A stretch of 37,337 nucleotides of DNA from contig JAFXSH010000140.1 in assembly GCA_017525805.1 (NCBI GenBank), positions 1 through 37,337 on the forward strand, in the 5' to 3' direction. Numbering within the stretch: the first letter of the stretch is position 1; each line of letters starts with the position of its first letter. The translations under genes and the position numbers were made by a program. Under the pieces are notes generated by a model. It was not told the DNA's origin. It worked only from the letters and a program-made list of their open reading frames with translations, and did not search any database. This DNA is from Clostridia bacterium (GTDB taxonomy: Bacteria; Bacillota_A; Clostridia; Christensenellales; Aristaeellaceae). Below are positions 1 to 7,193 of the stretch, piece after piece.

Positions 1-141
1 CAGCGGCGACGCTTGACGCGCCCATGGAGGGCTTTGAAGCTGTCAGCAAGATGCTGCGCACGGGAAAGCGCCCGGACCTGGGCCAGACCGTCATCACCAC
101 GCTGGAAGACGGCGCAGAGGCCGTCTGGCGCATTATCGACA
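1..141. repeat. Terminal direct repeat (left copy): contig circularises
   Basis: Bases 1-141 are identical to 37197-37337. The repeat lies in the middle of an open reading frame that continues in frame through the join, and it has no transposon or LTR features. It is best read as the overlap left by assembling a circular molecule. A length of 141 matches a common largest k-mer in short-read assemblers, so it is probably not a biological terminal repeat. The unique circle is about 37,196 bp. Confidence 0.93.
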
Positions 142-635
142 CCGCCCGCATGGCGGCGCGGGAGAATGGCGTGCGGCCTGTGGTGGCGCAGCTGGTGAAA
201 ATCATGGACTACCGCCCCTTCAGTATGCCCAGCAAGCAGTTTCCATGGGGATGCAACCGCTACGAAATCAGCAGCCTGGCGGACTGGCTTGACGATTGTT
301 TCCTGCGCCGCCTGACCTGCGCAGCGCAGGACAGCATTGTGGCCAGGCGCGAACTGGGCGGCGAGGATGGCCGGAAGCTGTGGCTGCTGTCCGCAGATGA
401 AGCGGGCTTTGGCGACCTGGACCAGGCTTTTGAGTGGTACGCCTGCGAGGATGAGGAAGAACGGGACGAACGGCGGCAGCTGAAAGACAGCGACGGCGAC
501 CCCGCCAACTGGTGGCTGCGCACCCCGTACAGCGGCTACGCCTACTACGTGCGCGTCGTGAACACCAGCGGCGCTCTCGTCAACAGCGGCGCGAGCAGCG
601 CCTACGGCGTGGCCCCGGCTTGCATCATCGGATAA
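1..635 (+). CDS. DGR-diversified protein, 3' part (second target, carries VR2)
   Basis: This is the C-terminal 211 or so residues of a gene that starts at 37073 and crosses the contig junction, giving 252 aa in total. The C-terminus (502-623) is a variable repeat of the DGR template at 22875-22991. It encodes a WWLRTPYSG...NTSGAL...YGVAPAC pattern typical of DUF6273/C-type-lectin-like DGR targets. The N-terminal half is helical and acidic and lacks the tail-attachment or HxH regions of the fibre target at 21118. No signal peptide or membrane segment is visible. The gene follows an unknown protein (36536-37060) and precedes ssb, so it sits in the early/replication block and not the tail block. 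The diversification target status is well supported by the adenine-only differences from the template. Its binding partner and role are unknown. Confidence 0.9.
   Translation, partial: AATLDAPMEGFEAVSKMLRTGKRPDLGQTVITTLEDGAEAVWRIIDTARMAARENGVRPVVAQLVKIMDYRPFSMPSKQFPWGCNRYEISSLADWLDDCFLRRLTCAAQDSIVARRELGGEDGRKLWLLSADEAGFGDLDQAFEWYACEDEEERDERRQLKDSDGDPANWWLRTPYSGYAYYVRVVNTSGALVNSGASSAYGVAPACIIG
502..623 (+). repeat. DGR variable repeat VR2
   Basis: It aligns without gaps to the TR at 22875-22991. Fourteen substitutions fall in 11 of the 14 template AAC codons (for example AAC to TAC, GTC, AGC or GGC), and every one is at a template adenine. No non-adenine position differs in the core. The 3' end (GGCGTGGCCCCGG then CTTGC) is shared with VR1 and departs from the TR, as expected for an initiation-of-mutagenic-homology (IMH) site. 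Confidence 0.96.
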
Positions 636-644
636 ACAGGCATC

Positions 645-660
645 CGCGCCGATAGGCGCG
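645..660 (+). other. DGR target hairpin downstream of VR2 (GATA loop)
   Basis: CGCGCC-GATA-GGCGCG forms a perfect 6-bp stem with a GATA tetraloop about 21 nt after the VR2 end and 9 nt after the stop codon. The loop fits the GRNA consensus known for the cruciform that promotes retrohoming downstream of the BPP-1 variable repeat. An equivalent hairpin follows VR1 at 22290-22309, and none follows the TR. Confidence 0.82.
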
Positions 661-677
661 AGAAAGGACAGCAAAGG

Positions 678-1058
678 ATGAATAAGCAGATTATCATCGG
701 CAACCTGGTGCGGGACCCGGAAAAGGGCACCACGCCCAGCGGCGTAAACTACGCCCGCTTCACCGTGGCGGTGCGCAAGCGCTTTCACAAAGAAGGGGAA
801 CCGGACAGCGACTTTTTCAGGGTGACAGCCTGGCGCGGCCTGGGTGACAGCTGCGCCCAGTATTTGAGCAAGGGCAAAAAAGTGGCCGTGGTGGGCCCGT
901 CATCGTTCAGCGCATATCTGGGCAATGACGGACAGGCCCGTGGACAGATCGAAATCCAGGCGGATGAAGTGGAATTTTTAAGCCCCAAGGGCCAGAGCAG
1001 CACGCAGGACAGCGGTGGTTTTACCCCTGTGGATGACGAAGAACTGCCGTTCAACTAA
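678..1058 (+). CDS. ssb: Single-stranded DNA-binding protein
   Basis: A 126-aa SSB that coats single-stranded DNA during phage replication. It begins MNKQIIIGNLVRDPE with the usual OB-fold start (xGNLxxDPE). FTVAVRKR, FFRVTAWRGLGD and a second strand pair (KVAVVGP) follow, and it ends in an acidic tip, DDEELPFN, matching the SSB tail that docks partner proteins. The length is typical of short phage SSBs. It starts 43 nt after the VR2 gene with an AAAGG site. The VR2 hairpin lies in the intervening leader, so the hairpin would be transcribed with ssb. Confidence 0.95.
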   Translation: MNKQIIIGNLVRDPEKGTTPSGVNYARFTVAVRKRFHKEGEPDSDFFRVTAWRGLGDSCAQYLSKGKKVAVVGPSSFSAYLGNDGQARGQIEIQADEVEFLSPKGQSSTQDSGGFTPVDDEELPFN

Positions 1059-1081
1059 AAAGCGACAACGTGGACGCTTTT
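1058..1081 (+). other. Dispersed AAAAGCG...CGCTTTT hairpin, copy 1
   Basis: Inverted repeat AAAAGCG / CGCTTTT with a 10-nt loop containing ACGTGG. It sits at the ssb stop codon, and its right arm runs directly into the Shine-Dalgarno GGAGGG of the next gene. Related hairpins lie at 8447-8478, 11499-11528 and 34882-34905. It may be a weak terminator or RNA processing site at gene boundaries. Confidence 0.6.
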
Positions 1082-1091
1082 GGAGGGAAGC

Positions 1092-1565
1092 ATGGAAGCA
1101 ATCACCATTTTCAAACGGTGCCGGGCTGCTGCGGGCGACATCCGGCGACTGACCCAGCGCATCCAGCAGCGGCGGGATGCCATGACCAGCATTTCCGCGC
1201 CGCAGGCTGACCCCAATGGCGGCAGCCACAGCCAGGGCGACCCTGATATTATGGGCAAAATGATGGCCGACATTGACGAACTGGAACGGAGCCTCGAAGC
1301 CCGCAAGCAGGCCCGCACCGTGGAAATAGCTGCGGCCTGTGTGCTGCTGGACAAACTGCAAGACCCGGAGAGCAGCGTGCTGCATGGGTTTTATATCAAA
1401 CAGGAAAGCACGGCCAGCATTGCAAGGCGTCTAAAATACCAGGACAGCTATATCCGCAAGGTGAAGATCAACGGCGAAAAAGCGCTGGGCGAACTGACAG
1501 CGGACCAGGTGGCGGCAGCACTGCCGCCCTGGTATTTGCGGGAATATGGAGGCGGTGAAAAGTGA
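1092..1565 (+). CDS. Sigma-70 region-4-like phage regulator (ArpU/DUF1492 type)
   Basis: 157 aa. The N-terminal half is a charged helix with a central coiled-coil-like stretch (DELERSLEARKQARTVEIA). The C-terminal half has the pattern of a sigma-70 region 4 helix-turn-helix: VLHGFYIKQESTASIARRL, then YIRKVKINGEKALGEL. Proteins of this shape (ArpU, RinA, DUF1492) sit at the end of early regions of Gram-positive phages and activate the late/packaging operon. Here it lies about 0.9-1.4 kb upstream of the phased repeats and extended -10 at 2.47-2.60 kb, which are its most natural target (inference). The ATG at 1092 is chosen over an upstream TTG because GGAGGG lies 4 nt ahead. Confidence 0.7.
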   Translation: MEAITIFKRCRAAAGDIRRLTQRIQQRRDAMTSISAPQADPNGGSHSQGDPDIMGKMMADIDELERSLEARKQARTVEIAAACVLLDKLQDPESSVLHGFYIKQESTASIARRLKYQDSYIRKVKINGEKALGELTADQVAAALPPWYLREYGGGEK

Positions 1566-1957
1566 AAGACGCGGATCTGGCCAATATGCTGCGCGGCATG
1601 GCGCGGCATTGCATCAGCGTGAACTACCAAGAAAACGCAGCTTTGAAGGAAGCGGCCCGCCGACTGGCACAGCTGGGTGCACCGGCCCGGCTGCTATCCT
1701 TTGAGGAAATCCAGCAGCTGCCTGAATATGCCGTCGTATGGGAGGAATGGCGCGGGCTGCCGGAAGAATACCGGCCAAGCGACTGGGGCATCGCCCCGGT
1801 GGCCAGGATCGGCGGCGGCCTGGCTGGCAATGGGATTATTACCTTCATAGAACCGGGCATGTTGGACGGCAACGAAGACGACGGACAGAGCCGGTGGTGG
1901 ACAAGTTTGCCCACGCCGGAGCAGCGGAGGGCAACACCATGGACACAAGCGGAATAA
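1562..1957 (+). CDS. Hypothetical phage protein
   Basis: 131 aa with a GTG start overlapping the previous TGA (GTGA), so probably translationally coupled. The N-terminus is helical (AALKEAARRLAQLG). The middle has LLSFEEIQQLPEYAVVWEEW, and the C-terminus has WGIAPVARIGGG and a tryptophan pair. The LxFEEIxxLpeyxxVWxE pattern recurs in small early proteins of Firmicutes phages, but no function is known to me. It lies between the late-regulator candidate and another small protein. Confidence 0.75.
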   Translation: MKDADLANMLRGMARHCISVNYQENAALKEAARRLAQLGAPARLLSFEEIQQLPEYAVVWEEWRGLPEEYRPSDWGIAPVARIGGGLAGNGIITFIEPGMLDGNEDDGQSRWWTSLPTPEQRRATPWTQAE

Positions 1958-2184
1958 TGGAGCAATGCACGGAAACAGCGCAGGCCATGATTGAGGCGCT
2001 GCGGAAGCTGATTGAAACCATTCAAGCAGCAGCGGGGGAATTGTCCGAAGCCATGGAAGAATTGGCCAGCATGGCCGAAGAAATTATCAGCATGGGCCCA
2101 CCCAGGTGGCCACGCCCGCAAGCCGCCCGGATTGCGGCAGCTGCCGCACTGCCCGTGATGCTGCGCCAGTACATCCCGCCTTAA
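1939..2184 (+). CDS. Small coiled-coil protein of unknown function
   Basis: 81 aa, overlapping the previous gene by 19 nt, with GGAGG 8 nt ahead of the ATG. Residues 5-55 are a continuous heptad-rich acidic helix (IEALRKLIETIQAAAGELSE and onwards), followed by a Pro/Arg-rich hinge and a short hydrophobic helix. It resembles small phage proteins that pair with DUF1492-type regulators by position only. Function not recognised. Confidence 0.65.
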   Translation: MDTSGIMEQCTETAQAMIEALRKLIETIQAAAGELSEAMEELASMAEEIISMGPPRWPRPQAARIAAAAALPVMLRQYIPP

Positions 2185-2225
2185 CCATAATAGTCCAAAG
2201 CAAAGACAGAAACGGAGGAATGAAC

Positions 2226-2399
2226 ATGCCGAGCAATACCACCAAGCCCGTACCTGATTGCACAACCTGCCGCAATTATGAAGAATGTGGCCGGGCAGAG
2301 CCTGGGACCTTTTGCCCGAAATGGCAGAGCAAGGACCCGAAGCCACGCGGAGAGGACCCCAACGCCCGCTGGCGGCGCGGGGAAGAAACGGACTTTTGA
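2226..2399 (+). CDS. Small cysteine-rich protein
   Basis: 57 aa with CTTCRNYEECG and FCPKW: four cysteines with CxxC plus CG...C spacing, a likely zinc-binding knuckle. The second of two in-frame ATGs is chosen because AGGAGG-type spacing (7 nt) fits it and not the first at 2220. A protein of similar flavour lies at 34921-35157. It is the last gene before the terminator at 2407, so it closes the early operon. Confidence 0.7.
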   Translation: MPSNTTKPVPDCTTCRNYEECGRAEPGTFCPKWQSKDPKPRGEDPNARWRRGEETDF

Positions 2400-2406
2400 C
2401 CAGCTG

Positions 2407-2433
2407 CACCCCCTGAAAAACGGGGGTTTTATT
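2407..2433 (+). terminator. Intrinsic terminator of the early operon
   Basis: ACCCCC-TGAAAAAC-GGGGGT followed by TTTATTTT is a compact GC stem and U-rich tail 8 nt after the last early gene. It separates early transcription from the late region. Confidence 0.85.
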
Positions 2434-2460
2434 TTGCATATAATAGGAAGAATGGAACAA

Positions 2461-2590
2461 CCAGGAGCAGGTAGTATACAGGCAGGAGCGCAAAGGAGCG
2501 CCCAGGAGCAGGTAGTGTACAGGCGGGAGCGGGTAGTATACGGGCAGGAGCGCAAAGGAGCACAAAGGAGCGCCCAGGAGCGCCCATCCT
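2461..2590 (+). repeat. Direct-repeat cluster upstream of the late operon
   Basis: Non-coding stretch built of short direct repeats. GGTAGTATAC occurs at 2470-2479 and 2532-2541, with GGTAGTGTAC at 2511-2520. Start-to-start spacings are 41 and 21 nt, near four and two helical turns. Interleaved CAGGAGCGCAAAGGAGC units occur twice and CCCAGGAGC three times. Phased copies just upstream of an extended -10 look like activator sites for the late operon (inference). Confidence 0.7.
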
Positions 2591-2591
2591 G

Positions 2592-2600
2592 TGTTATAAT
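2592..2600 (+). promoter_or_regulatory. Extended -10 promoter TGTTATAAT (late promoter candidate)
   Basis: TG-T-TATAAT is a perfect extended -10. There is no good -35 about 17 nt upstream (GCCCAG), as expected for an activator-dependent promoter downstream of the phased repeats. The predicted start lies near 2607, immediately before the hairpin at 2612-2651. Confidence 0.65.
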
Positions 2601-2611
2601 GCAAACTGTCA

Positions 2612-2651
2612 AAAAAGGGACGGGGCCCGGCAGGGCTGGCCGCCCCTTTTT
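2612..2651 (+). terminator. Terminator-like hairpin directly after the late promoter
   Basis: AAAAAGGG...CGG arms pair with CCG...CCCTTTTT, with one mismatch and an inner GCCC-GGCA-GGGC hairpin. The 3' arm ends in five T. It begins about 5 nt after the predicted transcription start, so unregulated transcripts would be only about 45 nt. This suggests attenuation/antitermination or a tiny RNA. Confidence 0.65.
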
Positions 2652-2676
2652 CATTCCACCGCAGGGCGGTGAAAGC

Positions 2677-3003
2677 ATGGCCTACAAAGAGAGCGACCCG
2701 TTTTACCATTCCAAAGCATGGAAACGGGTGCGGCGGCTGGCCCTGGAACGTGACCAGGGCATGTGCCAGGACTGTATGGACCGCTTCCGCGCCGGGTATG
2801 GCATCAAGCCGCACCGGGCGGAAATGGTGCACCACATCATCCCCAGGGAAGAACGCCCCGACCTGGAACTGAACCTTTCCAACCTGCGGAGCCTGTGCAA
2901 TGAGTGCCATAATAAAAAGCATCCGGAGAAGGGGCGGCAGGCTGATAAAGGCACACAACCCGCAGCGGAAAAGAAGCACAGCATGCGGGTGATAAAGGTA
3001 TAG
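2677..3003 (+). CDS. HNH endonuclease (packaging-associated)
   Basis: 108 aa. It has a zinc-finger/HNH layout: CQDC near residue 29, HHIIP near 50, NLSNLRSLCNECHNKKH near 70-86, and a basic C-terminus. Small HNH proteins next to the terminase genes take part in cos cleavage and packaging in HK97-like phages, and this gene sits 12 nt before TerS. An open frame runs further upstream across the promoter/repeat region, but the ATG at 2677 with GGTG ahead, after the hairpin, is the sensible start. Confidence 0.9.
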   Translation: MAYKESDPFYHSKAWKRVRRLALERDQGMCQDCMDRFRAGYGIKPHRAEMVHHIIPREERPDLELNLSNLRSLCNECHNKKHPEKGRQADKGTQPAAEKKHSMRVIKV

Positions 3004-3014
3004 GAGGGAAACAC

Positions 3015-3389
3015 ATGAACGAAGCCCTGCGGGATGAACACTTCCAGCGGATTACGGACGAAAAGGCCCGGCACGTATATGACTATCTATGCGACGCCTG
3101 CGAACGGCGGCCCGGCGGCATGACAGATCCCGACCAGATGATGGTGGCAGACGTCGCATTTGCCGAACAGGTGAAACAGCAGCTGATGGACGACATTGCC
3201 AAGCGCGGGATCGGCAAGGAAGCCCACAACGGGCGGCAGACCTACTGGCAGGACAACAAGAGCCTGGCCCATTTCCGCGCCTACTGTGACCAGCAGCGCA
3301 AGCACCTGGCGGAACTGCGGCTGACCCCTAACGGACGAAAGGCGGCAGCCGTGCAGATTGATGACGACTTTGACAACTTCCCCGACTGA
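3015..3389 (+). CDS. Terminase small subunit (P27-like)
   Basis: 124 aa. The pattern fits the P27 small-terminase family: an N-terminal helix pair, VKQQLMDDIAKRGIG, NGRQTYWQDNKS, then a long helix and LRLTPNGRKAA. The role is recognition of phage DNA at the packaging site and recruitment of TerL. A strong TAGGAGGG site precedes the ATG. The last 29 nt overlap the large-subunit gene in another frame, a common arrangement for this pair. Confidence 0.88.
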   Translation: MNEALRDEHFQRITDEKARHVYDYLCDACERRPGGMTDPDQMMVADVAFAEQVKQQLMDDIAKRGIGKEAHNGRQTYWQDNKSLAHFRAYCDQQRKHLAELRLTPNGRKAAAVQIDDDFDNFPD

Positions 3390-5142
3390 TAACAGCAGCG
3401 CCGTGGCGCGGTGCTACGACTACGCCCGGCAAGCCATCAGCGGGGAAATACTGACCTGCGAAAAGACCAGGATGGCCTGCCGCCGCTTCCTGGATGACCT
3501 GGAAAGAAGCCGGACAGACCCGGCATATCCCTGGACCTTTGACGAACACAAGGCAGCCCGCCCGGTGGATTTTATGGAGCGCTTCCTCACCCCCACCAAG
3601 GGCGACTATGACCGCATGGAGCTGATGCCCTGGCAATGCTTCATTGAGTGCAACCTTTACGGCTGGGTGGACAAAAACACCGGGCTGCGGCGCTACCGGG
3701 AAGGGCTGGTGCTGGTGGGCACCGGCAACGGCAAAAGCACCATGATGGCCGGAAACGCCACCTTTGGGGCCTGCAAGGACGGAGAGCGCGGCGCGGACGT
3801 TTACCTGCTGGCCAACAGCAAGGAACAGGCTGGCATTGTGTTCAACGAGTGCAAAGCGCAGATCGAGGCCAGCCGCTACCTGGCCCCGCGCTTCCGGACA
3901 TTGCGGGACGGCGTTTATTATGACAAGATGAACGCCACCATCAAGCACCGCAGCAGCGACAGCCAACGGCTGGACGGCCTGAACCCGCACATGGCCATTT
4001 TTGATGAAATCCACGAATACAGGGATTTTAAGCTGCTGAACATCATTAAACGGAAAACCGTCAAACGACGCCAGCCCCTGACATTGTATATCACGACCAT
4101 GGGCAATGTACTGGATGGGCCGCTGGCGTATTACTATGACCTTTTCACGGATGCCATGATGGGCAAACTGGCCCCAGAAGTGGGCGACAGAATGTTTGCT
4201 TTCATCTGTGAACTGGACAGCACCGACGACATAGAAAACCCGGCAACCTGGATCAAGGCCAACCCCGGCCTGGGCAAGACGCTGCACCTGGATGAACTGG
4301 TCAAGCAATGGGAGCGCTGCAAGCATATCCCCAGCGAACGGGCCGACTTCATTTGCAAGCAGCTGAACATTATGGTCAATGCGGATGATATGGCTTTTGT
4401 GCAGCCGGAAGTCATCCGCCGCAATAAGGACATTATCCCGGAGGAAAGCCTTTTGGGCCGCCGCTGCTATGGCGGCTTTGACCTGTCCAACCGGGAAGAC
4501 TTCACCGCCGCCGCCCTGGAATTTCCCATGGATGACGGGCGGATTTTTGTGCTGCTGCACAGCTGGGTACCGCAGCGGAAGGTAGACCTGGACCAGGAAA
4601 AAATAGACTATTATGGCCTGTACATGAAGGGCTATTTGACCATTGTGCCGGGCGAATACGTGCAGCAGGAAGACGTTTACCGCTGGTTTGCGGAGAAAAG
4701 CTGGCTTTATGAGATTGTGACCATTGGATATGACCCCGCCAACGCCACCCGGCTGCGGCAGATGCTGGAAGCAAGCGGCAAGGTGGAAGGAAAAAGCGTC
4801 CAGGCGTTTGACTGCCAGGTGGTCCGCCAGGGCCCCATCACCCTGAACGACCCCATGAAGGACATCAAAGAACTGCTGCTGGCGGGCAAGGTGGTCAGCA
4901 ACAACGACCCCATGCTAGCCTGGTATACCGACAACGTGCGCATATCCGGGGAACGCAGGCACATGGACAAGCAAAACTGGATGCCAACCAAGCGCAACAA
5001 ATACCGCAAAATTGACGGCTTTATGGCCTGGCTGGACGCTCATGCCATCCGCATGGAAAAGCAGCCCGCTGGCGTCATCTACACAGCGCCCAGGGTGCGC
5101 GTGATCGACCTGGGCGGGCGTGCAGCGCATCGGAGAAATTGA
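3361..5142 (+). CDS. terL: Terminase large subunit
   Basis: 593 aa packaging motor ATPase/nuclease. Walker A is GTGNGKST near residue 120 and Walker B is MAIFDEIHE near 211-219. A coupling-type segment is YITTMGN near 242. The nuclease domain opens with GGFDLSNREDFTA near 372. The length and layout match the Terminase_1 type used by HK97-like phages, usually of cos type. The ATG at 3361 lies inside terS; a TTG one codon earlier is possible. It is followed 15 nt later by the portal gene. Confidence 0.95.
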   Translation: MTTLTTSPTDNSSAVARCYDYARQAISGEILTCEKTRMACRRFLDDLERSRTDPAYPWTFDEHKAARPVDFMERFLTPTKGDYDRMELMPWQCFIECNLYGWVDKNTGLRRYREGLVLVGTGNGKSTMMAGNATFGACKDGERGADVYLLANSKEQAGIVFNECKAQIEASRYLAPRFRTLRDGVYYDKMNATIKHRSSDSQRLDGLNPHMAIFDEIHEYRDFKLLNIIKRKTVKRRQPLTLYITTMGNVLDGPLAYYYDLFTDAMMGKLAPEVGDRMFAFICELDSTDDIENPATWIKANPGLGKTLHLDELVKQWERCKHIPSERADFICKQLNIMVNADDMAFVQPEVIRRNKDIIPEESLLGRRCYGGFDLSNREDFTAAALEFPMDDGRIFVLLHSWVPQRKVDLDQEKIDYYGLYMKGYLTIVPGEYVQQEDVYRWFAEKSWLYEIVTIGYDPANATRLRQMLEASGKVEGKSVQAFDCQVVRQGPITLNDPMKDIKELLLAGKVVSNNDPMLAWYTDNVRISGERRHMDKQNWMPTKRNKYRKIDGFMAWLDAHAIRMEKQPAGVIYTAPRVRVIDLGGRAAHRRN

Positions 5143-5157
5143 AGAAGGTGAAAACGC

Positions 5158-6414
5158 ATGAAATGGCCTTTTCAGAAAAAGCACAACGAACAGCAGGCGC
5201 GTGACAAACCCAGGCGGCGGCAGGTGGGCAACCTGCGCAGCATCAACCGCCCACGCGCAGACCGGACCATAGAGGGCAACGAGGCCATCTATGCAGCTGT
5301 AAGCCGGATCGCCAACACCGTGGCCAGTATGCCCATGCACCTGTACCAGGGCTATGAAATCGCCCGGACGCACCCGCTGGAACGGCTGGTGAGCCTGGAA
5401 CCGCATCCCAATTTTACGGCCTTTACATGGCGGCAGACCATGGAAGTGCTGCGGAACACGGAGGGCAACGCCTACGCGCTGATCGTGCGGGACAAGCTGG
5501 GCGCGGTGCAGCGGCTGGACATCCTGAACCCCACGCGGGTGCAGCCTGCGCGGGACCCGGCAGACGGCAGCGACTGGTACATCATCACCCTGGACGACGG
5601 CCAGCCCTACCAGGTGCCTGGCTTTATGGTGCTGAACCTGCGGCACATGAGCGCCAACGGCGTGAAGGGCATCCGGCCCATTGACGTGCTGCGCCGGTCC
5701 CTGGACTACGACGCCCAGGTCAAGGACCTGGCCCTGGACCAGCTGGACGGCGTGAATCACGGCATCATGCTGACCGTGCCAAACAGCGGACTTGACCAGG
5801 ACGAAAAGGACGAACTGGTGGACCGCTTCCTGGAAACGTACCAGCAGAGCGGGCGCAGCGTGGTGGTGCTGGAAGGTGGCCTGACCGCCACCAATTTCAG
5901 CGCGGACGCGGTGGACGCGCACCTGCTGGACGTGGAGCGCATCACCCGGAACAAGGTGGCTGCCGTGTACAACCTGCCGCCCCACATGCTGGGCGACTAT
6001 TCCCAGGGAAACAAAAGCACCACGGAACAGCAGATGCTGGAATTTTTGCAGCTGACAATTATTCCGATTGTGGAGCAATACGAAGAGGAATACAACCGCA
6101 GGCTGCTGACCCCGCAGGACTATGCCGCAGGCTACCGCTTCCGCTTTGACACCAGCGCCTTGGTGCGGGCGGATGTTTCCACGATGGCGAACAAGTACCA
6201 GATTGCCATCCGTGGCGGCTGGATGAAGCCCAACGAGGTGCGGGAACGGGAGGGGCAACCCCCGGATCCGAACGGAAACGAGCTCATGAGCAGCCGCGAC
6301 CTGATCCCCATCCGCATAGCGGTGCAACACCCGGAACTGCTGCTGGGCGGAGCAGCAGCGAACAACACGCCCGCCACGGGTGCGCCCGGCGCTGGCGAGA
6401 AAGGAGAAAGCTAA
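5158..6414 (+). CDS. Portal protein (HK97 family)
   Basis: 418 aa dodecameric head vertex protein through which DNA is packaged. Visible family features are an early AIYAAVSRIANTVASMPMHL segment, LEPHPNFTAFTWRQ, GNAYALIVRD, a SANGVKGIRPIDVLRRS stretch, and VAAVYNLPPHMLGDYSQGN. The Ala/Gly/Pro-rich C-terminal tail is typical. SD is GAAGGTG; its stop codon abuts the protease start. Confidence 0.95.
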   Translation: MKWPFQKKHNEQQARDKPRRRQVGNLRSINRPRADRTIEGNEAIYAAVSRIANTVASMPMHLYQGYEIARTHPLERLVSLEPHPNFTAFTWRQTMEVLRNTEGNAYALIVRDKLGAVQRLDILNPTRVQPARDPADGSDWYIITLDDGQPYQVPGFMVLNLRHMSANGVKGIRPIDVLRRSLDYDAQVKDLALDQLDGVNHGIMLTVPNSGLDQDEKDELVDRFLETYQQSGRSVVVLEGGLTATNFSADAVDAHLLDVERITRNKVAAVYNLPPHMLGDYSQGNKSTTEQQMLEFLQLTIIPIVEQYEEEYNRRLLTPQDYAAGYRFRFDTSALVRADVSTMANKYQIAIRGGWMKPNEVREREGQPPDPNGNELMSSRDLIPIRIAVQHPELLLGGAAANNTPATGAPGAGEKGES

Positions 6415-7170
6415 ATGCCTTTTTGGTCCTTTAGAAACGCCGAAGACAACGAGGAAAACGGCGTTTTACAGATCGACGGCGTGCTGGAAGTGGAGCAGGA
6501 CTGGTGGGGCCCCAGCGGCCAGGTGATAGCCCGGAACATCCGGCGACACCTGGACCGCGTGAAGGACGTGACCGTGTACATCAACAGCCCAGGCGGCGAC
6601 GTGATGGCAGGCGCGGAAATCTACACAGCCCTGCGCGAACACAGCGCCAACGGCAAGGGGCGGGTGACCGTCAAGGTAAGCGGCATCGCTGCCAGTGCGG
6701 CCAGCATCGTGGCCATGGCCGGAGATGAAATCCTGATGAGCCCCGTGGCCTATATGATGATCCACAACCCCTGGACCGTGGCCGCAGGCAACGCCCAGGA
6801 ACTGCGCAAGCAGGCGGACGTGCTGGACGTTATCAGCGAAGGGCTGATCAACGCCTACGAACGCCGCACCGGCAAGAGCCGGGACGAAATTGCGGCCATG
6901 CTGTCCACGGACACCTACATGAGCGCCCAAACCTGCATTGATGAAGGATTTGCGGACGGCATGATGTGGGAAACGCCCCAGCAGCCCGCAGACCCGGCAG
7001 CGCGGCAGACTGCCGCAAAGATGCAGAGCCGGAACTACAACCGGCAGGCGGTGATGGCCATGCTGCAAGCGCATGGCGCAGCGCCAAAGGAAGACCCGCA
7101 GGCGGCGCAGGAAGCTGCCAGGCGGGCAGAAATCGCCAAACGGGCCAGCATTGTGGCTGGCCTATTTTGA
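6415..7170 (+). CDS. ClpP-like prohead protease
   Basis: 251 aa. A serine-protease fold of the ClpP/S14 class that matures the prohead. YINSPGGDVMAG is near residue 43-54. The nucleophile serine lies in GIAASAAS (about Ser94), and the general-base histidine in MMIHNP (about His118). The C-terminal 60 residues are low-complexity Ala/Gln-rich and may act as scaffold or linker. It starts at the base after the portal stop and precedes the capsid gene, the standard HK97 order. Confidence 0.95.
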   Translation: MPFWSFRNAEDNEENGVLQIDGVLEVEQDWWGPSGQVIARNIRRHLDRVKDVTVYINSPGGDVMAGAEIYTALREHSANGKGRVTVKVSGIAASAASIVAMAGDEILMSPVAYMMIHNPWTVAAGNAQELRKQADVLDVISEGLINAYERRTGKSRDEIAAMLSTDTYMSAQTCIDEGFADGMMWETPQQPADPAARQTAAKMQSRNYNRQAVMAMLQAHGAAPKEDPQAAQEAARRAEIAKRASIVAGLF

Positions 7171-7193
7171 TGCAACGATAGGAGGAAAAAATC

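Noticed and set aside
1..141. Transposon or LTR-type terminal repeats
   Set aside because: The repeat is inside a continuous reading frame and the contig closes on itself; no transposase is present.
2278..2676. N-terminal extension of the packaging HNH protein
   Set aside because: The open frame covers a terminator, repeats and a promoter; the later ATG at 2677 gives a normal HNH length.
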